Positions 47,452 to 57,158 of a stretch of 64,000 nt of DNA are shown here, one piece after another; positions within the stretch are counted from its first letter, which is position 1, and each line of letters begins with the position of its first letter. Source of the DNA: an uncultured Lachnospiraceae bacterium (GTDB lineage: Bacteria > Bacillota > Clostridia > Lachnospirales > Lachnospiraceae); the NCBI GenBank assembly GCA_947172645.1, contig CAMWBY010000014.1:62001-126000 (forward strand), given 5' to 3'. Under the pieces are notes generated by a model, which worked only from the letters and a program-made list of their open reading frames with translations, made no database searches and had not been told where the DNA came from. Both the position numbers and the translations under genes were made by a program.

Positions 47452-50400
47452 TTAAGATATATCTGCTTCTTTCTCCGCACACCCATACGCCGCATAAATA
47501 TTTTCATCTTCCATAGCGACTTCATAATGGGATACCCATCCTTTTTCTTGAAAAGCTTTTAAAAGGCTTATGTTTGCCTCTGTCCCCTGAAGCATCTGTG
47601 TTTTTCCTTCTAACATGTAATGAAATTCCCTTAAATCAAGCCTGTCCAGATAGACTTCCGCCTCATCTCTCCATAAATCAGACAGATTGTTAGCAAGCAG
47701 TATCTTCTTCTCATCTATCGAAACCCTGGAGCCAAGCAGCAAATCACTTAAAAGGACTTTCTCCACGCGCATCCTACCGTTAATCACTTCCTCTATATTA
47801 TCCACTGCAATCCGCCTGATTTCCGCCTGGACGTCGGGCATTCCGGCCGGATACCACATAAAAAGCTGCTCCTTCTCATCCTCATCCAGAAGATGCTGCA
47901 AAATATAGACAACCACCTTGGAAGAATAATTCTTGTGCATTACCGAAATCGGTTTAGTTTCCAGTTTTAACAGCCGTATTTTCTCCTTGTCAGGAATATC
48001 CATCCGCAGAACATGCGCAACCTCGTCTTCGGACATCTTTTCTTCTGTCATCACATCTATATAACGCTCTATATCACTTTCTATAAACTGATTCACAGCT
48101 TCCGGATAATTAATTCGCAAGAAAACTAAATTTATCAAGGACATCTCGATTACTTTTTCCTCTATCAAAATCCGCACTTTTTCCAGACTGAGATTTTTGA
48201 CGCGTAACCTCTGTCCCTGCATATGAAACGCCTGAATGAGCTGTCTGTACTTGTCATTTTCCAATCCATTATTCTTAATCAATTGCCAAAAGAATCTCGT
48301 TCTTGCTTCCTTTATGTCTTTGTATTCTTCATCTAACCCAGATATATCAAATGTCAGTGGTTCTTGATATCGATTCATATAATTTGTAAGTGTTTCGTCC
48401 ATACCGTTACCGGAAAGGAAGAAATAATCGAACACATTTTTTTGATTGTAAGCAAGACAAAATGACATCAATTCTTTCCAGAACTTCACATCTTCCACCG
48501 CGGAAATCTCTGGCAACCAACCAAGCCAGATGTGCATATAGCGCATCTTCTTCTCATCTTCCACATCCTTATTATTCAGCACATAGAGCACAGTCTCCAC
48601 ATCTTCTTGGTGCCAATTTTGATTAACAAGCTCAATTTCCATATCAATATATTGTACAAGATTATCCCTGACATATTCCGCCAGGGGTTGTTCCTGTGAG
48701 AAAATAAGCGTCAAGTTTTTAGTATCATATTCATCAGAAGGGGCAATATGGTACATATGCTCCAAAAAGAAAGCAATCATATCCCAGTTCAGTACATACA
48801 TATTTTCGTTGTAAACGGCCTGCAGCAGCTCTTTAAATATGCTATCATCAGAGAAGGAAGAAAACTGAACCCTTAAAACCTTGAATTTACGAATCATCTT
48901 CTCTATCTTGTCATCTCTTGTTCTATCCGACATAAGTTCTATATCTAAATTACTATATTCAAGAAAATATTTTCCTAAATTAATAACTTTAACTAATTTT
49001 CTATCTCTATTATATCGAATCAGCTCTCCTTCTGTGCTTTCTATAAATGTAAAACCGACATACTGATATTTTACCTCTATACCAAAATCCTCCTCAATAA
49101 CCCACGACACGGCACCATCCCATGAAGCATTAAACTCCCGTATAAAGTCCGCCTCATCATCACTGTGCTCCATATACCCTTCCACAAACTCTGCAGGCTT
49201 CCACTCCCGAAGGCTTCCCAGAAATTTATCCAAATATCCCCTGTACTCCCCGGAATCTTTTCTTTCTAGCAATGCATCCAACAAATCATAATTCCAACAT
49301 TCTTTTGCACCGAAATCTATCGGCCGCATCCTGGCTATGACCTCCTTGGGATTCTGCAGGCGGTAATCGTACTCCTTCGCTTTCTCGTCCGTGATGCTGC
49401 GCAGGAAGATTTTATCCTGCCTGCTGATGCTGTTGGCGTAGAAGAATGTCATATAATCAGGATAGGTCTCGTCTATATACCCATTCCGAATCAAATACTG
49501 AATCAGCGGGAAATAAGGGTCTAACTTAATCTCCAAAAACTTATGCGCTCCACCCACACGATTCTCCTGCGGTTTTGCAAAAATCTCGTCCGCGTTTTCT
49601 TTCGTGATAATATCCTTTAAATATGCCGAGCGTAATTGTTCCTGTTCCTTCCTATATGCGGCAATCTGCGATTGTATCTGCGCCTGCCTCTCTTCCGCCT
49701 TATTCTCTATCTTTTCCTTTCTAGCTGCATATTCCGGAATGGACAGTAAGGCGTCGAACTCCTCTTTGATATTGGCGTCGTTCCACACATAATCACCATA
49801 GGTCGGGCGCCCCTTTTTCACAGCATAATTATTTTCTTTGATTACCCTGATATAATGTATCCTGGTCGGAAACTCGTTTGCTACTTTACCATTGACGCTG
49901 ACAGGTTGTCGTTCCACATAATAAATTGCATCCAATTCGTCCAAAGACCTACATTCTTCCTCCGTGCATTCCTTCTCTGTGCGCTCCAGGTCTTTTATCT
50001 TCTCCTGGATGTCCTTTATCGCCCGCTCCGCATATTCCTCTTTCAGGTGGAACAACTGATACACATATCCCCTGGAAACCTGTAGTTCCACGAAATCCCT
50101 CGGAAACATATTCTTATAGGCAATCATCGCCAGGAGTTTGTTGTTATTTTGTTCTGTATCGCTTAGCTCTGCATCTGATTCCGTGCTATCCTGCTTTTCA
50201 CTTTCTTTTCCACTGCTTATTAAATAGTTTTTCTTGAACTTCCCATGGTAAATGACAAATTCATTGACAATATTTTTCAGCATTCTCATATCGTCTATAT
50301 ATAACGACAACCCACGGAGAAAATCGTCATCAAATAAATCAACGATATTCCCATCCCTGAAAAGCTCAATAAACTTATCATATGAATTGGAACCGTCAAT

Positions 50401-51345
50401 CACAGGAACCACAGGAATAATATAATCGAAGAATTTCGTTCGCTCTTTCGTCATAAACATATCGTCCCGCAACAGATAGATAAACCGGAGCGGTTCCCTT
50501 TTCTCCTCCGCATACAGGTTTCTCTTCCGGTTTAACAACGTATTGATTTCCTTGAGACCCTCAAAAACCAGTTTCGTGTTATAGCGGTCCATATCCTCAA
50601 ACACCACCGCATGGGCGTCCACGTTCTCAAATAAATACAGCACCTCATTCAAATATTTATCAAAATAGGACGCTTCCTGCGCGGCAAACAATTCTATATT
50701 CACTTTATTTCCTTTTACGTTTACTTTCTGTAAAATCCTCCTGTCCATCTGCCATCTGATTATCTCATAACATATCCTGCCAAGCATGGCCGCACAGACA
50801 AACACAGCAAGCAGGGCAAATTCCTTCTTCATCGTAAAAAGAAATAAATCCCTGAGCGCCTTATCGGACAGCCCAGCAATCATACTGCACCAATCCTGAT
50901 AGAAACACAGATAACCGCCCAGAAGAAGAAACAACATTGTAAAAAATGTATACTTCAAGGCGTTATCTGTATTTATCTTTCTTTTGACTGCAAAATTTGT
51001 CTGAGGAATCCGCTCCACAGGAATCAGGTGTACCAATTGGTTGATAATTTTCCCTTCAAGGTCTGACACTGACACATCTTCTTCCTGCCCGGCGCCGGTA
51101 AGATGCGCCAGGGAGATATGTATGAATCTTCTCTCGGGATGCTGTTTCTTATAGGATTCAATGACGCTGCTTTTGCCCGCCCCGTAGGCGCCTGAAAGAG
51201 CAATATTGCATATATCGTCTTTGGAAAAAGCATACTCTATGGCGTCGTCATAAATGCCCAGGTCAATTTCGTCCGAGGGAGTTAATTTCTGGAAATGGAA
51301 CTGGTTAGTTTTTGTCTGTGCTTCCATTGGCTTTATCCTCTGCAA
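47452..51345 (-). CDS. YobI/KAP-like membrane P-loop NTPase
   Basis: Walker A SGAYGAGKSSVIESY, two TM segments inside the NTPase region, Walker B-like AVVFEDMDRY; 1297 aa. Confidence 0.85.
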   Translation of the reverse strand: MQRIKPMEAQTKTNQFHFQKLTPSDEIDLGIYDDAIEYAFSKDDICNIALSGAYGAGKSSVIESYKKQHPERRFIHISLAHLTGAGQEEDVSVSDLEGKIINQLVHLIPVERIPQTNFAVKRKINTDNALKYTFFTMLFLLLGGYLCFYQDWCSMIAGLSDKALRDLFLFTMKKEFALLAVFVCAAMLGRICYEIIRWQMDRRILQKVNVKGNKVNIELFAAQEASYFDKYLNEVLYLFENVDAHAVVFEDMDRYNTKLVFEGLKEINTLLNRKRNLYAEEKREPLRFIYLLRDDMFMTKERTKFFDYIIPVVPVIDGSNSYDKFIELFRDGNIVDLFDDDFLRGLSLYIDDMRMLKNIVNEFVIYHGKFKKNYLISSGKESEKQDSTESDAELSDTEQNNNKLLAMIAYKNMFPRDFVELQVSRGYVYQLFHLKEEYAERAIKDIQEKIKDLERTEKECTEEECRSLDELDAIYYVERQPVSVNGKVANEFPTRIHYIRVIKENNYAVKKGRPTYGDYVWNDANIKEEFDALLSIPEYAARKEKIENKAEERQAQIQSQIAAYRKEQEQLRSAYLKDIITKENADEIFAKPQENRVGGAHKFLEIKLDPYFPLIQYLIRNGYIDETYPDYMTFFYANSISRQDKIFLRSITDEKAKEYDYRLQNPKEVIARMRPIDFGAKECWNYDLLDALLERKDSGEYRGYLDKFLGSLREWKPAEFVEGYMEHSDDEADFIREFNASWDGAVSWVIEEDFGIEVKYQYVGFTFIESTEGELIRYNRDRKLVKVINLGKYFLEYSNLDIELMSDRTRDDKIEKMIRKFKVLRVQFSSFSDDSIFKELLQAVYNENMYVLNWDMIAFFLEHMYHIAPSDEYDTKNLTLIFSQEQPLAEYVRDNLVQYIDMEIELVNQNWHQEDVETVLYVLNNKDVEDEKKMRYMHIWLGWLPEISAVEDVKFWKELMSFCLAYNQKNVFDYFFLSGNGMDETLTNYMNRYQEPLTFDISGLDEEYKDIKEARTRFFWQLIKNNGLENDKYRQLIQAFHMQGQRLRVKNLSLEKVRILIEEKVIEMSLINLVFLRINYPEAVNQFIESDIERYIDVMTEEKMSEDEVAHVLRMDIPDKEKIRLLKLETKPISVMHKNYSSKVVVYILQHLLDEDEKEQLFMWYPAGMPDVQAEIRRIAVDNIEEVINGRMRVEKVLLSDLLLGSRVSIDEKKILLANNLSDLWRDEAEVYLDRLDLREFHYMLEGKTQMLQGTEANISLLKAFQEKGWVSHYEVAMEDENIYAAYGCAEKEADIS

Positions 51346-51479
51346 ATTTATATATCTGTCTCAGTAAATGAAAAAATAATTCCATAAATAATATTTAAAA
51401 TCATCTTTTCTAATTACTATAACATATATCATTTTACTTTTGTCAGAGAATTTCCCAAATTGGAAAAAACCCAAAAATA

Positions 51480-51515
51480 AAATGGCACCTTCCTAAAACT
51501 GCAAAAGTGCCATTT
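51480..51515 (-). terminator. Hairpin terminator
   Basis: aaatggcac...gtgccattt with T-rich minus-strand tail. Confidence 0.7.
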
Positions 51516-51519
51516 ACCC

Positions 51520-52209
51520 TCAAACTTTCCCGGCAGCCGTCCTTTTCTCCATAAATTCACTATACATCCGCAAACTATACCGATAATAAGCTTCCGCGTT
51601 TTTCTGTCCAAGTATTTTCATATGCCTGATAACCTTCTGGAACATGCCGATAAAATCCGCCTTGTCATTCAACCCCATATTTCCCATATCAGGGTCCATG
51701 GGAAGCGAAGAAAGCCCGCCGTTCTTATCCACACCCAAGTGTGCCTCCAAAGCGCGCATCTCGACTAAAGTTGCATGTCTTGGATTGATTTTGTTGATGT
51801 GGATTGTCTTCTGAAATTCCTTTCCGTTTTCATCCACGCCCTTGGCAATCACCGTGGGGTCTTCCTCCGTGGAGCCTTCTGCATATTTTAGATAAAAGGA
51901 CAATCCTGAACCGTTTCCGCCGGAATACAGCATATCGTCATCCAACAGATAGACTTGATATGTCCTTGGCACAGCGCCTTGCCCCCTGGCTGGGCCGCTT
52001 ACTGTCTTCTCATAATATTTTCCCTTCCCCCCAACTTGTACCCCTGTAGATTCCAAAGCCATTTTCTGCTGCATCATTTCCCCGAATGAAAATGCCTTGG
52101 ATACGGTCGCCTTGATATCCTTGTCAAATCTCTGTGTGCTGTTTTGCGCCTGATGCATAAATGCCTGGCCGGACTGATATCCCGCTATATTCGTATTGAT
52201 TCCGCCCAT
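51520..52209 (-). CDS. Conserved protein of unknown function, paralog A
   Basis: Shares VDENGKEFQKTIHINKINPRHATLVEMRALEAH with the adjacent paralog. Confidence 0.7.
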   Translation of the reverse strand: MGGINTNIAGYQSGQAFMHQAQNSTQRFDKDIKATVSKAFSFGEMMQQKMALESTGVQVGGKGKYYEKTVSGPARGQGAVPRTYQVYLLDDDMLYSGGNGSGLSFYLKYAEGSTEEDPTVIAKGVDENGKEFQKTIHINKINPRHATLVEMRALEAHLGVDKNGGLSSLPMDPDMGNMGLNDKADFIGMFQKVIRHMKILGQKNAEAYYRYSLRMYSEFMEKRTAAGKV

Positions 52210-52214
52210 GTTTT

Positions 52215-52799
52215 CTACCTCTCTTTCCGCCAGACAACCATTCTGTTATCACTATCATCACGGACATTTAGTATATCCTGAATCCACTTATCATACCTCA
52301 TATATCCGTCCCAATATCCCACCGTCTTCATTTCTTTCAGAATATCGTATGCAATAGACAGATAATCTACCTTTTCTGCATCAGATGCATTCCCTGCCTT
52401 ATCTTTTAAGACAGACATGGTGAGAAAATTGCTGTCCGACTTATTTCCCGTATGGGCATTCAGCGCCAACATTTCCCTGTAGGAACAATGATTTGGATTG
52501 ACTTTGCTGACATCGATTGTCTCCTCGTATTCTCTCCCGTCTACATCGGTGCCTTTGACCAGATACACGGGATTAGACTCGGAGTATCCTTCCGCGCGGT
52601 AGACGTTCGCGCTTTCTCCTGTTGAAACATGGCAGATGGAAAACAGAGCGTCCGGGTCAAGCATGAATTTGTTTGTCCCTTTTGACGAAACGCTTGTAAT
52701 CTTTGCATTGAAATTTTCCTCCTGCTTATCCCTTACAGACTGGCTTGCAGCAGGACGCTGACATTGATAAAAATTGTATGTGATTCCATTAACTGACAT
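52215..52799 (-). CDS. Conserved protein of unknown function, paralog B
   Basis: TDVDGREYEETIDVSKVNPNHCSYREMLALNAHTG matches paralog A. Confidence 0.7.
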   Translation of the reverse strand: MSVNGITYNFYQCQRPAASQSVRDKQEENFNAKITSVSSKGTNKFMLDPDALFSICHVSTGESANVYRAEGYSESNPVYLVKGTDVDGREYEETIDVSKVNPNHCSYREMLALNAHTGNKSDSNFLTMSVLKDKAGNASDAEKVDYLSIAYDILKEMKTVGYWDGYMRYDKWIQDILNVRDDSDNRMVVWRKER

Positions 52800-52841
52800 A
52801 TAATATCTCCCCTCTTTCTTAAGAATGAAAAAATTTAAATT

Positions 52842-53168
52842 CTATATAATTCCTCCCATCCTCACACAGCACTGCGCCTCCCGCATCCTTTTCTCGTAAA
52901 CCGACGATAGTGGCAAAGCTTTCACGATATCTTCCCCATAGTACTGCCTGTTTCTCTCCTGCTCTATAAGCTTACGCTTCACAGCGCTCTCCTCGACAAT
53001 ACGCGCATACCTTGCGCGTCTCTCTTTCTTTGCTTTCTGTTCCAGTTCAAACTGCCTCCGCTTTGCTTCCGCGAAACTATCCCTATTTCTCTTTCGTTTA
53101 GCAGTCTGGTCTACATGCTCTGTATAGACAGGTCTTTGCCCGTTAGAAACATAAAATCCATAATCCAA
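52842..53168 (-). CDS. Hypothetical charged helical protein in the same operon
   Basis: 108 aa, K/R/E-rich; co-oriented with paralogs A and B. Confidence 0.55.
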   Translation of the reverse strand: MDYGFYVSNGQRPVYTEHVDQTAKRKRNRDSFAEAKRRQFELEQKAKKERRARYARIVEESAVKRKLIEQERNRQYYGEDIVKALPLSSVYEKRMREAQCCVRMGGII

Positions 53169-53272
53169 TATAAATCCCCCTTCACCTTTTATATACTTTC
53201 TTTATGATTAATACGAACAAAGAACGTCAAAAGTTTCATTTATATTATTTTAGTGGTTTTTCACACAAAAAA

Positions 53273-53306
53273 CTCCACCTGTCAGATTTCCCGCTGACAA
53301 GTGGAG
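53273..53306 (-). terminator. Hairpin terminator
   Basis: ctccacctgtcag...ctgacaagtggag with minus-strand TTTTTTG tail. Confidence 0.75.
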
Positions 53307-53335
53307 ACTCGCATAGACGCTAAAATTTCTGTTTT

Positions 53336-56068
53336 CTATTTTTTTGCCGACCGTTCTTCCCACATATGTATAATATCTTCGCACCGGTCCACATCCATTT
53401 CTTCCGTCGCTTCTTTTAATTGGTCAAACAATTCTATCTGCCAATCCTCATATTGATATTGGTCCATATCTTTAATGACTGCTTCCATACGGTCCATATC
53501 CAAATCTTCAACCGCGTCCCTCATTTTAGAGAAACACTCTTTCAGTACCTCGTCAGAGATATCTTTTTTCTCCGCATCATCTTCTTCATCCAGACAAAAC
53601 GGAGCCAACATTTCTATATACCCGACATACTGTTCCAACATAGCGTCCGTATTCTCATGGATTGTAGCCGCATCCCTTGCATTCCCCGCCTTTTCCATGT
53701 CAGCCGCCTTGTCGGATAAAGACAATGCGCCAATCTGCTTGGCACAGTTTTTCAAGGCATGTACCTCGATGGTATACCCCGTCCAGTCTTCCTGCTCTTC
53801 CATGGACTTAATAAGCGCCGCTTTCTTGTCAATACTCTTATAGAACACTTTAAGCACTTTCCAGAATAAATCTTTGCTCACCAAAAATTCCATGGCAAAT
53901 TTCACATTCAAATCACCGACTGTGATATGTTCCTCTTCCCTCTTGCCTTTGTCGGAAGTCATCGTATTATATATCTTCCGAATTTTCTCCACAGGAAGCC
54001 ACTGCCTGACTTTAGCCGCCAACATACGAAGTTCTATCGGTTTGGCAACAAAATCATTCATGCCCTCTTTACAAAACATTTCTTTCGTCCCATCCACGGC
54101 GTTAGCAGTCAGGGCGATAATGGGCACGTCATTATACTCCGGGTGGAAACGTCTAATCACACGGGTAGTCTCCACACCGTCCATTTCCGGCATCATATGG
54201 TCCATAAACACGATATCATAATGGAACTTGGAAATCTTTTCAATGGCTTCCTTTCCACTGGTCACCGTGTCAATTTTCATCTTAAGAGGCTCCAAGAGAC
54301 CTTCCGCCACAGTAAGGTTGACGGCATTGTCATCCACGATAAGCACTTTGGCATCCGGCGCGATAAAATCAAATTCTTTCTCGTTCGCATCGTTGTCAAA
54401 ATGCATCTCTTCCCCGTTTAATATCATAGCAAGGTTTAACGCAAAAAGCGGTTTCCTCACTACCACAAGATTTGGTATATCATAAGAGACCCGGTCGTAA
54501 AAATCTGTCAGCAGAACCGCCGTAATCTCCGTTCTTTTCCGGACAAATTCTTCCACCACCGGTGAAAATAAGGAAAGCTCTATGAAAATAAAAACCCTCT
54601 TATCCTTTGGGAATGTATAGAGCTGCTTGGGAACTAACATCCGCACATCTTTTACCCCAAGTTTTGCGGCATCAGAGCACAAACTTTCCTTGATATATGG
54701 GTTGGAAAGCAATCCTGTTATCAGAATCGACGAAGGGTCGCTGACGCCGATGCTCGGCCTGTCATCCACGATTCTCTGAGGCAGCATAAAAGTGAACTTG
54801 CTCCCTTTTCCATACTCGCTCTCTACCCAGATACTTCCTTTCATCAGCGACAAAAGCCTTTTGGAAATAGCAAGTCCAAGTCCTGTGCCCTCTATATTGC
54901 GGTTTCTCTTGCTGTCCAGCTGCTGAAAAGACTGAAACAGCCTGTTCATATCCTCTTTCTTAATGCCAATCCCCGTGTCTTCAATGGTAATCTGCATCCT
55001 TATCTCGTCTGGCGTGACCTTGGCATAATCCAGTTTTATAATAACTTTACCCTGGAAAGTAAATTTCGCCGCATTGTTGGCAATGTTCAAAAGAACCTGC
55101 TTAATCCTGATATTGTCGCCCCAGAGCTTATTAGGCAGATTTGGAGCCACATCAAGAATTAATTCCACATTCTTGTCCTTCAGCCTAGTCATAATAATAT
55201 TGGAAACATCGTACAGCATGGACATGGGCTCATAATCCACCTCGTTAATGTCCATCTTACCTGATTCAATCTTGGAAAAATCCAGAATATCATTGATAAT
55301 GGTAAGCAGAGATTTCCCCGCTTCCTTAATCTGGTGGATATAATCCCTCGCCACAGGGGGAAGCTCCTCCCTAAGCGCCATCTCCGCCATGCCAATCACC
55401 GCGTTCATAGGCGTCCTGATTTCATGACTCATATTGGCGAGGAAGTCTGATTTCATATTCTCTGACCTTTCAAGCTCCTCATATGCCTGATAAGCAAGCT
55501 GCAGATTGGACTTCATATTGGTATTGGCCTGATAGATACGATATCTGTTAAGCGCCATATCAGACAGCACGTCCGCAATCGTATAGAGGAATTTAGCCGC
55601 ATTGTCGATATCAGCCTGATTCATAATATTGACTTTACGGACCGCCTTCACATACTCTTCTTCGTCTACGCCGATTTCACTTGCAATTCTTCTGATTTCG
55701 TCATAGTCGGGCTCCTCCGTAAGAACCTGACCCCCGATAAAACACCCCACCAGTTCACCATCCGCCAAAATCGGCGCAGCAAAATCAACTAACCCGGCAT
55801 GACACCTATATGCAACGGATTCACCCCTCATTAATGCCATCCGTGTCCCGTCTTTATCACACTGTTTGCACCGGGCGCACCCGATTTTAGAAGCCCGGGT
55901 ATATTTTGTACAAAATTCCGTGTAATAGGAATCTTCCGTCACCGCTACGCCGTCCGCATCCGTCGTAATGGCCGCCATGCCCGTCAGATTCGAAAAACTG
56001 TTCTGTATCTTTTGTAAAATATGCGTATCGATTAAATCCGTAATCTTCAACTCAAAATCTGTATCCAT
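53336..56068 (-). CDS. Hybrid sensor histidine kinase: PocR-type sensor, HisKA-HATPase, receiver, HPt
   Basis: Cys-rich PocR-like N-term (CARCKQCDKDGTRMA), NMSHEIRTPMNAVIGMAEM, GTGLGLAISKRL, VDDNAVNLTVAEGLL, HALKNCAKQIGA. Confidence 0.92.
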   Translation of the reverse strand: MDTDFELKITDLIDTHILQKIQNSFSNLTGMAAITTDADGVAVTEDSYYTEFCTKYTRASKIGCARCKQCDKDGTRMALMRGESVAYRCHAGLVDFAAPILADGELVGCFIGGQVLTEEPDYDEIRRIASEIGVDEEEYVKAVRKVNIMNQADIDNAAKFLYTIADVLSDMALNRYRIYQANTNMKSNLQLAYQAYEELERSENMKSDFLANMSHEIRTPMNAVIGMAEMALREELPPVARDYIHQIKEAGKSLLTIINDILDFSKIESGKMDINEVDYEPMSMLYDVSNIIMTRLKDKNVELILDVAPNLPNKLWGDNIRIKQVLLNIANNAAKFTFQGKVIIKLDYAKVTPDEIRMQITIEDTGIGIKKEDMNRLFQSFQQLDSKRNRNIEGTGLGLAISKRLLSLMKGSIWVESEYGKGSKFTFMLPQRIVDDRPSIGVSDPSSILITGLLSNPYIKESLCSDAAKLGVKDVRMLVPKQLYTFPKDKRVFIFIELSLFSPVVEEFVRKRTEITAVLLTDFYDRVSYDIPNLVVVRKPLFALNLAMILNGEEMHFDNDANEKEFDFIAPDAKVLIVDDNAVNLTVAEGLLEPLKMKIDTVTSGKEAIEKISKFHYDIVFMDHMMPEMDGVETTRVIRRFHPEYNDVPIIALTANAVDGTKEMFCKEGMNDFVAKPIELRMLAAKVRQWLPVEKIRKIYNTMTSDKGKREEEHITVGDLNVKFAMEFLVSKDLFWKVLKVFYKSIDKKAALIKSMEEQEDWTGYTIEVHALKNCAKQIGALSLSDKAADMEKAGNARDAATIHENTDAMLEQYVGYIEMLAPFCLDEEDDAEKKDISDEVLKECFSKMRDAVEDLDMDRMEAVIKDMDQYQYEDWQIELFDQLKEATEEMDVDRCEDIIHMWEERSAKK

Positions 56069-56171
56069 CAGCCAACCCTTCCTTCTACATATATCCTCTG
56101 CTTATCCCAATCAGCCAATAGCCATATAGCCCTTTTCTCTGTCTATTCCATAGATTCAGCTCTATGCATTT

Positions 56172-57014
56172 TTATGGGTTTATCGCCTTCGCAATAACAT
56201 CCAATAATTTTTCACGCTCAACAGGTTTTAGAATATAATTCTGCGGCTTCATGGCAAGCGCCTCTTTAATCTTCTTCGTCTCCGTCACCCCGGTCAGGAA
56301 AATTACCGGTATATCTTTGGTCGCCTCCGACGCCCGTATCTTCTCCAATACAGCGGGGCCGCTCTCGTCCGGCATCTCATAATCCAACAAAATTAAATCC
56401 GTCTTCTTCCTCTCTAAAAATTTCAAGGCAACTTTACCGCTGACGGCCGTAGCCACATCATAATTATCGTGCAAATGTTCTTTGAGCACTTTGAGCATCA
56501 TGGCATTATCATCCACCACAAGCACATGTTTGCGGGGCTGCTCCTTCACCGGAACAGAAGGCTTCTGCAAATCCACCGGTTCCGGATAAAGCTCCTGCAT
56601 AATTTCCTCCGTCTCGCTTTTTATTCCGGCCACTTCCAGGAATCTGCGCTCTTTCAGAAGCTCAATCAGTTTATCCTGTATCACGGCCACAGAAATCGGC
56701 CTGTGCAGTGTCAGATTAGAAACATTCGGCGCTACCTTATCAAATTCATCACAATCTTCTTTCAATCCTAATACAACCAACGGAATGTTTGATTGGGACA
56801 GCCTGAATTTAATATTGGCAATCTTCACCAAATCGTCCCGCAATTCATTATAGATACAGTACACAAATAAATCCGGTCCAAAATATGTAATATGCCTGAT
56901 AATGTCTTCATACCGCGATGAAGTGGTCATAACTTCAAAATTTTCATTCATCTGCATAAAAAAATCATCAATGGCAGAATCATTGTTCCCTGTCAGCAAC
57001 ACCTTATATTTCAT
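56172..57014 (-). CDS. Response regulator with C-terminal receiver domain
   Basis: HVLVVDDNAMMLKVLKEHL...DLILLDYEMPDESGP...FLTG...KP. Confidence 0.9.
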   Translation of the reverse strand: MKYKVLLTGNNDSAIDDFFMQMNENFEVMTTSSRYEDIIRHITYFGPDLFVYCIYNELRDDLVKIANIKFRLSQSNIPLVVLGLKEDCDEFDKVAPNVSNLTLHRPISVAVIQDKLIELLKERRFLEVAGIKSETEEIMQELYPEPVDLQKPSVPVKEQPRKHVLVVDDNAMMLKVLKEHLHDNYDVATAVSGKVALKFLERKKTDLILLDYEMPDESGPAVLEKIRASEATKDIPVIFLTGVTETKKIKEALAMKPQNYILKPVEREKLLDVIAKAINP

Positions 57015-57158
57015 AGTAAACCTCCATTCTTACTTTTTCAGCAGATTAAAATTGTGCTCAAAATGTCTCGGCAATCAATATCAGTTGTTTTCTGTTAACA
57101 GTTTACCATGATAAAATTATACATTCAACTTCCCATGGAATAGTCTTTTTTTCCTATT

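Noticed and set aside
53927-54421. 164-aa plus-strand ORF
   Set aside because: Antisense to the hybrid histidine kinase; no coding signature.
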